Assembly (NCBI GenBank): GCA_024653385.1
Contig: JANLFZ010000374.1
Location: 1 to 6,180, forward strand
Direction: 5' to 3'
Length of the DNA: 6,180 bases
Source: Thermoguttaceae bacterium
GTDB lineage: Bacteria > Planctomycetota > Planctomycetia > Pirellulales > Thermoguttaceae
Shown piece after piece: positions 1-5,067 of this stretch. The translations under genes and the position numbers were made by a program. Under the pieces are notes generated by a model. That model saw only the letters and a program-made list of their open reading frames with translations. It was not told the origin of the DNA and made no database searches. Numbering within the stretch: the stretch's first letter is position 1; each line of letters opens with the position of its first letter.

Positions 1-63
1 CGCCAGCGAGGGCTTCCCGGGCCAGCCCGCAACACCCAACCCTCGCTGGCGCTTCGGGTTAGT
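1..63. repeat. REP-like palindrome, copy 1 (left flank cut by window edge)
   Basis: A perfect 12-base inverted repeat is visible: CGCCAGCGAGGG at 1-12 and its reverse complement at 40-51, around a 27-base spacer (13-39). The right arm continues outward to about base 63 (CTTCGGGTTAGT). Copy 2 shows that the left arm should extend a further 12 bases or so, so this copy is truncated by the window edge. The spacer matches that of copy 2 at 24 of 27 positions. Size, palindromic symmetry and intergenic position fit a REP/BIME-type repetitive element, but no transposase is visible in the window. Confidence 0.8.
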
Positions 64-75
64 GTTCCCATCCCG

Positions 76-93
76 ACCCGACGTGCCGGCGAG
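76..93. repeat. Partial third arm of the REP-like repeat
   Basis: Bases 76-93 match bases 101-118 of copy 2's left arm at 16 of 18 positions (differences at 84 and 88), with an offset of 25 bases. This looks like a degenerate left arm stranded between the two copies. It suggests an array that grew by slippage, or by insertion of one element into another. Confidence 0.55.
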
Positions 94-96
94 CAT

Positions 97-171
97 ACTA
101 ACCCGACGCGCCAGCGAGGGCTTCCCGGACCAGCCCGCAACAGCTAACCCTCGCTGGCGCTTCGGGTTGGT
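97..171. repeat. REP-like palindrome, copy 2 (complete)
   Basis: The left arm at 97-120 and the right arm at 148-171 are reverse complements over 24 bases with 2 mismatches. The inner 12 bases (109-120 against 148-159) match perfectly. The spacer is 121-147. This is the same element as at 1-63, in the same orientation. As RNA or single-stranded DNA it would form a very stable stem-loop. It lies about 140 bases upstream of the first gene and could protect transcript ends or simply be a dispersed repeat. The function is not determined by the sequence. Confidence 0.85.
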
Positions 172-313
172 ATGGGGTGGCTTGCTCTTTGAGAATTTCC
201 CGTTTTGGCCCAAAGATTTCTCGCTGGCCGACGAATGGCTTCCCGGGCGACGAAGCGTCGCCCAGCGCAGGTTGAACCCATCCAAACCACGTCGGAAAAC
301 GGGAGAATCGGTC
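172..313 (+). promoter_or_regulatory. Leader of the coiled-coil gene, with weak promoter candidate and hairpin
   Basis: This gene-free stretch leads into the gene at 314. A weak sigma70-type promoter can be drawn: TTGAGA at 189-194 (5 of 6 to consensus), a 17-base spacer, and AAAGAT at 212-217 (3 of 6). It sits in the locally most AT-rich part. Downstream is a perfect 8-bp hairpin, GGGCGACG at 245-252 with CGTCGCCC at 256-263 and loop AAG, which would fall within the 5' untranslated RNA. A purine-rich GGGAGA at 301-306 lies 7 bases before the start codon and is the likely ribosome binding site. The promoter call is tentative; the hairpin is directly visible. Confidence 0.35.
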
Positions 314-1120
314 ATGATCAAGAGAGTCCTTCTTGGGGTCGGAGTGGCCTTTGGCCTGGGGCTCTTGTTCTTTGGACGCGACGTCCTGAGCTACGCGCGA
401 ACGTCGGTGGGGGCTGTCAAGGACACGGTGCGCAGCAGCGTCCCGATCGAGTTCGAGTTGGAGCGGGCTCGCCAGATGATCCGTGATCTGGAGCCCGAGG
501 TCCGCAAGAACATGCACGCGATCGCCAAGGACGAAGTCGAGGTGAAGCAACTCGGCGAGAAGATCGCCCAGCTCGACAGCCGGCTGGCGCGGGAAAAGGA
601 AGACATCCTCCGTCTGAAGACGGATCTGGAAAGCGCCAAGGGCAAGGAGGTGTTCGAGTACGGCGGTCGCAAGTACACGGCCGCCCAGGTGCATCAAGAT
701 CTGGCCAACCGCTTCGAGCGTTACAAGACGGGCGAGGCCACGTTGGCCCAGTGGCGCAAGTTGCACCAGACGCGGGAGCAAAGCGTCGAGGCGAACCGCC
801 AGCGGCTCGAGGGCATGTTGGCGGCCAGGCGCCAGCTTGAGGTTCAGGTCGAAAGCCTCGAGGCCCATCGCCAGATGTTGGCCGCCGCGCAGACGACCAG
901 CAACTCGACGTTCGACGACAGCAAGCTCGGTCGGGCCAAGGAACTGGTGAACGAACTCCAGACGCGCTTGGCGGTTGCCGAGAAACTGCTGGCTGCCGAA
1001 GGCACCTTCCAGGGCGAGATCCCCGTCAGCGAGCCCACCCCGGCCAACCTCCTCGACGAGGTCGGTCAGTACTTCGAGCCGGCCAAGGCCGAGGCCCAGT
1101 CGCTGGCCAAGGCGCAGTAG
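314..1120 (+). CDS. Membrane-anchored coiled-coil protein of unknown function
   Basis: I do not recognise a named family for this 268-residue protein. The start at 314 was chosen because a GGGAGA site lies 7 bases upstream and because the protein then opens with MIKR and a hydrophobic segment (about residues 5-21), a typical uncleaved signal anchor. The same frame is open upstream to base 62, but that part translates the palindromic repeats and is very unlikely to be protein. The rest is strongly charged and heptad-like: long helices at about residues 45-110 and 155-228 suggest coiled coils, interrupted by a small segment around VFEYGGRKYTAAQV (113-126). The C-terminus (about 235-268) is Pro/Ala-rich and probably disordered. 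There is no enzymatic motif. The architecture suggests a single-pass scaffold or spacer, loosely like PspA-type coiled-coil proteins, though I see no specific PspA signature. It precedes an FHA gene and a kinase gene and may act with them; the 85-base gap and separate promoter downstream mean this is not certain. Confidence 0.85.
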   Translation: MIKRVLLGVGVAFGLGLLFFGRDVLSYARTSVGAVKDTVRSSVPIEFELERARQMIRDLEPEVRKNMHAIAKDEVEVKQLGEKIAQLDSRLAREKEDILRLKTDLESAKGKEVFEYGGRKYTAAQVHQDLANRFERYKTGEATLAQWRKLHQTREQSVEANRQRLEGMLAARRQLEVQVESLEAHRQMLAAAQTTSNSTFDDSKLGRAKELVNELQTRLAVAEKLLAAEGTFQGEIPVSEPTPANLLDEVGQYFEPAKAEAQSLAKAQ

Positions 1121-1156
1121 CCAAAAGGGCGTGCCAAGGCGTCCAGCGCGAGGGCG

Positions 1157-1165
1157 TGCTACGAT
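1157..1165 (+). promoter_or_regulatory. Extended -10 promoter of the FHA gene
   Basis: TGCTACGAT reads as an extended -10 element (TGn followed by TACGAT). It sits in a block at 1154-1171 that is 15 of 18 identical to the block before the kinase gene. No -35 box is visible at the usual distance, as expected for extended -10 promoters. The predicted transcript start near 1172 leaves about 34 bases of leader containing the ribosome binding site GGAAAG (1192-1197), 8 bases before the ATG at 1206. Confidence 0.5.
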
Positions 1166-1205
1166 GATGGTCTGGCGGACTCCCGGATACTGGAAAGCGT
1201 GTGTC

Positions 1206-1808
1206 ATGGATCGTCCCCTGCCGACACGAAGCGAACGGTTTCTGCTGTGGGTGGACGCCATCGGAGGGTATTGGATCTGCTTGGGCGACGAGGTGGTGCT
1301 CGGGCAGCCGCTTTCCTCCAGCACGGACGTGCCGATTCTGGCCGATTTGTCGGCGCGCCACGCCCGCATCCGCCGCGACGGCGAAGGGTACCTGATCGAG
1401 GCGCTGCGCGACGTGTATGTCGACGGCCGGCGGGTGCCGCAGGTAGCGCTGTTGTCCGATGGCAACCGGATCCAGTTGGGCAGCAATGTGCGGCTGGTGT
1501 ATCGTCGCCCCCATGCACTCAGCGCCACCGCCCGGTTGGATTTCGCCAGCCACCACCGTACCCAGCCCTCGGTCGACGCCATCTTGTTGATGGCCGACGC
1601 CTGTGTGCTGGGGCCCAGTCCGCACAGCCATGTGGTCTGCCGCGACTGGCCGCACGAAGTGGTGATCTACCGGTGCGAGAACCAGTTGTATTGCCGGACC
1701 CGAGGGAGAATCGAGGTCGATGGGGTACCCCATAAGGACCGAGCCATGATCGGCCTCGACTCGCGGATCGTCGGCGAGCATTTCGCGATGAGTCTCGAGC
1801 GGATTTAG
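1206..1808 (+). CDS. FHA-domain protein, probably with two FHA-like folds
   Basis: A 200-residue soluble protein. FHA domains bind phosphothreonine peptides and commonly pair with Ser/Thr kinases. The first domain covers about residues 12-100: VVLGQP (30-35) stands where the strand with the usual Gly-Arg would be, LSARHARIRRDG (48-59) matches the conserved Ser-x-x-His core, VYVDGRRV (70-77) replaces the usual 'NGxxV' turn, and LLSDGNRIQLG (82-92) is the typical end of the fold. The Arg after the Gly is absent (Gln34) and the Asn of 'NG' is Asp73, so phosphopeptide binding may be altered. Residues 131-199 repeat the pattern more weakly (VLG at 134-136, VDG at 171-173, SRIVG at 186-190). The start at 1206 has GGAAAG 8 bases upstream; ATGs at 1164 and 1167 overlap the promoter's -10 box and were rejected. 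The gene lies between the coiled-coil gene and the kinase gene. I infer that it reads kinase output. Confidence 0.85.
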   Translation: MDRPLPTRSERFLLWVDAIGGYWICLGDEVVLGQPLSSSTDVPILADLSARHARIRRDGEGYLIEALRDVYVDGRRVPQVALLSDGNRIQLGSNVRLVYRRPHALSATARLDFASHHRTQPSVDAILLMADACVLGPSPHSHVVCRDWPHEVVIYRCENQLYCRTRGRIEVDGVPHKDRAMIGLDSRIVGEHFAMSLERI

Positions 1809-1810
1809 GA

Positions 1811-1862
1811 GGCCTCGGCAGAAAGGTATTCCTCAGGCATCGCGCGAGGCCAGCGGGCCTCG
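1811..1862 (+). promoter_or_regulatory. Alternating inverted 7-mers between FHA and kinase genes
   Basis: GGCCTCG occurs at 1811-1817 and 1856-1862, and its reverse complement CGAGGCC at 1845-1851. The middle copy can pair with either neighbour: a tight hairpin with a 4-base loop (1845-1862) or a wide one with a 27-base loop. A further pair, CCTCGGT (1858-1864) with ACCGAGG (1886-1892), overlaps the third copy, so the folds exclude one another. There is no T-run after any of them, so this is not a standard intrinsic terminator. It could reduce readthrough from the FHA gene into the kinase gene, but that is inference. Confidence 0.4.
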
Positions 1863-1903
1863 GTTCCAGGCGAAGCCAGAGGAGTACCGAGGGGACGGCG
1901 GCG

Positions 1904-1912
1904 TGTTACAAT
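1904..1912 (+). promoter_or_regulatory. Extended -10 promoter of the kinase gene
   Basis: TGTTACAAT matches an extended -10 element with a TACAAT hexamer (5 of 6 to TATAAT). It lies in a block (1900-1917) shared with the promoter region of the FHA gene. No recognisable -35 box is present around 1884-1889. The expected transcript start, near 1919, is only about 7 bases before the ATG at 1926, so transcripts from this promoter would be nearly leaderless. Confidence 0.55.
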
Positions 1913-1925
1913 GAGGGTTGGACCC

Positions 1926-3953
1926 ATGAACCTCCTGGTGGCTACCGTGGAACCCAACGGCGAGAAGCTCGAACGCGACGGCCCGGTTGGAACCGCGGGG
2001 GACCGATCCCCCGCGATCCCGGCAGGGGGGTCGCGGTTCACGTATCCCAGTGGCGCCCAGCCACTTGCTGGTTTCACGATCAAGCGGGGGATTGGGCACG
2101 GCGGGTTCGGCGAGGTCTACTACGCGGTCAGCGATGCCGGCAAGGAAGTCGCCTTGAAGCTCATTCGCCGCAACCTCGACGTCGAGTTGCGGGGCATCCG
2201 CCACTGCTTGAACCTGAAGCACCCCAACCTTCTGTCGATCTTCGATATTCGCCAGGACGGGCAGGGCGACAACTGGGTCGTCATGGAATTCGTCACCGGC
2301 GAACGGCTGGAGGACGTGATTACCGCGCACCCGCAGGGGCTACCCGTCGACCAGGCCCTGGCCTGGTTTCACGGCATTGCGGCCGGCGTGGCGTGCCTCC
2401 ACGATCATGGCGTGGTTCACCGCGACCTGAAGCCGGGGAACATCTTCTCCGACGAAGGCATCGTCAAGATCGGCGACTACGGCCTCTCGAAGTTCATCTC
2501 GTGCAGCAGGCGCAGCGGGCACACCGAGAGCGTCGGCACCGTCCACTACATGGCCCCGGAGATCGCCAACGGCCGCTACGGCAAGGAAATCGACATCTAT
2601 GCCTTGGGCGTGATCCTCTACGAGATGCTCACCGGGCGCGTCCCGTTCGAGGGAGAAAGCGTGGGCGAGGTGCTGATGAAGCACCTGACCACCCCGCCCG
2701 ACGTCTCGATGCTCCAAGAGCCGTTTCGCAGCGTGATTGCCCGGGCGATGGAGAAGGACCCGGCCAGGCGGTTCCGATCGGTGGGCGAAATGATGGCCGC
2801 GCTGCCGCGACCGGTGCGCCCCGAAGTACACGCCGGGCCGTTGCCGTCGTTTCCTGGCCGCGGCACGGCGCCGACGATGCCGGGCGCGGCGCCCGGCGCC
2901 CCAGACGCCGGCGTGGGGCAATGGCTCACCGACGAACCCATCCTCCGGGGCCTTCGCGGGTTCTTCGGACGACTCGTCCACGCATGGAATACGTCGTACA
3001 ACACGCCCGCCAAGGTCGCCTTGCTGGCCGGCGGCCTGGCGCTGGTGCTCTTCTTCGGCTGGGGGCTGGTGCCCTTCGCGGCCGCCCTGCTGTTGCTTTA
3101 CGCCTGCTACTGCATGGTTCGAGCCATCTTCCAGATGATCTCGGCCTCGCGGCAGTCAAGGACTGCACCGCCGCCGCCGTTGCCGACCGGCATGGGCGTC
3201 CCTCCGGCGCAGCCCGGTTCCGCCACACCGGCGGCCGAGCCCTGGGAGCGCGGGCACGACCGCCGCGAACGCCCGCGCAAGCCCTCTCCGCACGACGCTG
3301 CCGTCAGCGCCCTGGTGCTCAAGCCGGCGCGCGAACGGGTCGCCGAATTGCTCGGCTCGATGCTCGGCGGCTCGCTGGTGGCGCTGGCCATGACGGTCGT
3401 CATGGTGCTCGTCAGCAGTTTCCGCGGCGTCGATCCCCAGCCCGAACAGGCCGCTTGGCTGGCGGTAGTCGGGCTCCTGGGCGCCTGGGTGGTCCTCGTT
3501 CCGTCGAAGATCTGGGAAGGCACCCGCGGCGATCCGATGCTCCGTCGGTTCGTGCTGATGGTCATCGGACTGGGACTCGGCGCGGCGGCGTCCGGCTTGG
3601 CCTCGCTGCTTTGCGTCGAGCTGCCCTACGACCCGCGACTTTCGGCCGGGCCGCATTTCCGCATGCCGGCCAGTTTCTACGGGCCGGGCGGCCAGCCGTA
3701 CCTCATGGCCTTCATGGCCGTTTTCGGCACGCTGTTCCTGGTGATCCGCTGGTGGCGGCAAAGCGATCCGCTGCGGCCCGTGCGGCTGAGCGTTTGGTCG
3801 ATGATCAGCACGGTCATCCTGGCGTGGATGATCGCCGAGTTGTGGCACTTCCCCGCCCCGTGGCTGATGATGCCCGCCTGCACCATGTCGGTGTCGATCC
3901 AGTTGTCCAGCCCGTGGATCGACCCCAAGCGGCTTCACGGGCAGAAGAGCTGA
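1926..3953 (+). CDS. Ser/Thr protein kinase with multi-pass membrane C-terminus
   Basis: A 675-residue Hanks-type (eukaryotic-like) kinase that transfers phosphate from ATP to Ser/Thr. The catalytic domain spans about residues 50-293: glycine loop GIGHGGFGEV (55-64), VALK with catalytic Lys78, probable helix-C Glu87, HRDLKPGN (165-172) with catalytic Asp167, DYG (184-186) where most kinases have DFG, APE (210-212) and DIYALG (223-228). The activation segment holds Thr200, Ser202 and Thr205, candidate autophosphorylation sites and possible FHA ligands. All key catalytic residues are present. After a Pro/Ala-rich linker come hydrophobic segments at about 364-380, 383-403, 480-498, 508-527, 541-563, 592-608 and 621-639, so roughly seven membrane helices; residues 410-460 form a Pro- and charge-rich loop. 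There are no PASTA repeats or other known sensor domain. The ATG at 1911 overlaps the -10 box, so 1926 is preferred; a GAGGG at 1913-1917 could serve readthrough transcripts. The N-terminal 36 residues before RFTYPSG carry a palindrome and are probably not part of the kinase fold. Confidence 0.93.
   Translation: MNLLVATVEPNGEKLERDGPVGTAGDRSPAIPAGGSRFTYPSGAQPLAGFTIKRGIGHGGFGEVYYAVSDAGKEVALKLIRRNLDVELRGIRHCLNLKHPNLLSIFDIRQDGQGDNWVVMEFVTGERLEDVITAHPQGLPVDQALAWFHGIAAGVACLHDHGVVHRDLKPGNIFSDEGIVKIGDYGLSKFISCSRRSGHTESVGTVHYMAPEIANGRYGKEIDIYALGVILYEMLTGRVPFEGESVGEVLMKHLTTPPDVSMLQEPFRSVIARAMEKDPARRFRSVGEMMAALPRPVRPEVHAGPLPSFPGRGTAPTMPGAAPGAPDAGVGQWLTDEPILRGLRGFFGRLVHAWNTSYNTPAKVALLAGGLALVLFFGWGLVPFAAALLLLYACYCMVRAIFQMISASRQSRTAPPPPLPTGMGVPPAQPGSATPAAEPWERGHDRRERPRKPSPHDAAVSALVLKPARERVAELLGSMLGGSLVALAMTVVMVLVSSFRGVDPQPEQAAWLAVVGLLGAWVVLVPSKIWEGTRGDPMLRRFVLMVIGLGLGAAASGLASLLCVELPYDPRLSAGPHFRMPASFYGPGGQPYLMAFMAVFGTLFLVIRWWRQSDPLRPVRLSVWSMISTVILAWMIAELWHFPAPWLMMPACTMSVSIQLSSPWIDPKRLHGQKS
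1990..2039. repeat. GC-rich palindromic element inside the kinase N-terminus
   Basis: Two overlapping inverted repeats occur here. CGCGGGGG (1994-2001) pairs perfectly with CCCCCGCG (2008-2015) around ACCGAT. GAACCGCG (1990-1997) pairs perfectly with CGCGGTTC (2032-2039), and in that fold CCCCC (2008-2012) can pair with the G-run at 2025-2030. The two folds exclude each other because they share bases 1994-1997. The element is in frame and encodes about kinase residues 22-38, upstream of the glycine loop. It looks like a short palindromic repeat inserted into, or co-opted by, the coding region. Confidence 0.65.
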
Positions 3954-3969
3954 CGGGCCCTGGGAGAAG

Positions 3970-3978
3970 AAGGAGGTG
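3970..3978 (+). promoter_or_regulatory. Strong Shine-Dalgarno site of the four-helix membrane protein
   Basis: AAGGAGGTG is an essentially full-length match to the anti-Shine-Dalgarno end of 16S rRNA, 5 bases before the ATG at 3984. It fixes that start and is by far the strongest ribosome binding site in the window. It suggests that this protein is made efficiently from the kinase transcript. Confidence 0.85.
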
Positions 3979-3983
3979 CGCCG

Positions 3984-4988
3984 ATGTCAGCGGGAGGATT
4001 GCCATCCTACGGAACGACCTGGGCCGTGATTCCGCTTGCGATCATCGGCATGGTGGTCGTGATGCTCGTGGCCGGGCTTGTGCTTCTGGTGGTCAACCCG
4101 AGAACTCGCCCCTTCGGTCTGGCGTTGCTCTTCGCGCCGTTGATGCTTGTGGTGCTGGGGTTCTTCGGGGTCTTCTACTTCTCGGTCCAGGAGGCGCAAG
4201 TGGCCCACGAGGCTGACCTGGCGGCGCGCGATACGGCCCAAGCGCGGGTGCACGCCGAGCGGGCGAGGGCGGAGCCGGCGGCGCGGACCATCGAGTCGGC
4301 CAGCCCCCCCAGCGACCCTGCGGCCGGCCCCTCGCTCGCCGAGAAACCCGAAACAGCCGCCTCGGCCGATGCCGCCTCGTCCGCCAAGAGCGCGCCCACC
4401 AAGGCCCCTGAAGCGACCGATCCTTCGGGCCGGCCGGCAGGCGCGAACCCGCCGGCGCGTCGGCCGGCCCGGCCCAATTGGGTCGAGGCGCCGCCCCGCC
4501 GCGTCGGCGACGCGTACGAGATCGCCGTGGCCACGGATCCGTTCGCGACACGGTTGGAGTGCGAGGCCCGACTGCCGCAGGCCCTCGAGCGCGCGGTTGC
4601 CCAATACGCCGCCGTGTACCTGGGCGACGACGAGGCCGCTTCGCAGATCCGCCTGCCGCTGGACTTCTTGCGCACGAAGGTGGTTGCCGAAGAGTGGGAG
4701 GAGCCCTTCGACTCGTCGGTCGGGCCCATGGTTCGCATCCACGCCCTGCTCCGGTTCGACCGCGCGGCCAACGCCCGCATCGACGAGGCATGGCAACGCC
4801 GCGTCGTCGAGGCGCGGCTTTGGGGCCTGGGCACGGCGCTTTGCGGCGTCCTGGCCACGCTCGCCGTGGCCTGGGCTTACGTTCGCCTGGACCTTGCCAC
4901 CGGCGGTGCATACCGTTGGCGCTTGCGGATGGCGGCCGCCCTGGTCATACTGGCAATATTGTTGGTCGCCGTGCGTGCGACGGCTTGA
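3984..4988 (+). CDS. Four-helix membrane protein with central soluble domain, unknown function
   Basis: A 334-residue protein whose family I cannot name. Hydrophobic helices lie at about residues 13-37, 44-67, 279-300 and 315-331. Between the pairs is a helical, charged stretch (68-100), a low-complexity Ala/Pro/Ser-rich linker (about 95-168) and a folded-looking domain at about 169-278, beginning WVEAPPRRVGDAYEIAV. The short loops inside each helix pair are Arg-rich (NPRTRP at 38-43; RWRLR at 311-315), so by the positive-inside rule they face the cytoplasm. That puts the central domain outside the cytoplasmic membrane, as expected for a sensor or ligand-binding region. No catalytic or known binding motif is visible. 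It follows the kinase stop codon by 30 bases with a strong ribosome binding site, so the two are almost certainly co-transcribed and may work together. The sensor role is inference. Confidence 0.87.
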   Translation: MSAGGLPSYGTTWAVIPLAIIGMVVVMLVAGLVLLVVNPRTRPFGLALLFAPLMLVVLGFFGVFYFSVQEAQVAHEADLAARDTAQARVHAERARAEPAARTIESASPPSDPAAGPSLAEKPETAASADAASSAKSAPTKAPEATDPSGRPAGANPPARRPARPNWVEAPPRRVGDAYEIAVATDPFATRLECEARLPQALERAVAQYAAVYLGDDEAASQIRLPLDFLRTKVVAEEWEEPFDSSVGPMVRIHALLRFDRAANARIDEAWQRRVVEARLWGLGTALCGVLATLAVAWAYVRLDLATGGAYRWRLRMAAALVILAILLVAVRATA

Positions 4989-5067
4989 TGACGGCACGGA
5001 GCCTGTGGACTTGGGAGAGGTGGCTGGCCGTCAGCTTGCAGGCCGTGGCACACGTCCGTTGGGCGCG
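4989..5067 (+). other. Gap between membrane protein and sigma factor genes
   Basis: These 79 bases show no T-rich terminator, no convincing promoter and no clear Shine-Dalgarno site before the sigma factor's ATG. The sigma gene may therefore be read from the upstream kinase transcript and translated at low efficiency, or its start may be a non-ATG codon further upstream (for example GTG at 5005 or 5020, both in frame). Confidence 0.3.

Noticed and set aside
1..171. CRISPR array
   Set aside because: Only two full repeat copies exist, the spacers between arms are nearly identical rather than unique, and no cas gene is near.
62..313. N-terminal extension of the coiled-coil protein starting at base 62
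   Set aside because: The extra 84 residues translate the REP-like repeat. The ATG at 314 has a ribosome binding site and is followed at once by a signal anchor.
1121..1160. Intrinsic terminator after the coiled-coil gene
   Set aside because: No stable stem followed by a T-run is present in the gap.
1164..1205. Earlier starts for the FHA gene (ATG at 1164 or 1167)
   Set aside because: They overlap the proposed -10 box, have no ribosome binding site and add no domain. The ATG at 1206 has GGAAAG 8 bases upstream.
98..1582. Long - strand open frame of 494 codons covering the repeats, the coiled-coil gene and part of the FHA gene
   Set aside because: Its translation shows no domain, it runs through the palindromes, and it is antisense to two better supported genes. 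Long antisense frames are common in GC-rich coding DNA.
2393..4216. 607-codon + strand frame overlapping the kinase
   Set aside because: Its Arg/Ala/Pro-rich composition without motifs is typical of a shifted frame of GC-rich DNA, whereas the kinase frame has every catalytic motif.
3984..4997. 336-codon - strand frame opposite the four-helix protein
   Set aside because: His/Arg/Gly-rich translation with no motif; it is the antisense shadow of a gene with a strong ribosome binding site and clear membrane helices.
4147..5067. Long N-terminal extension of the sigma factor
   Set aside because: It is the shifted frame of the four-helix protein. Sigma region 2 begins right after the ATG at 5068.
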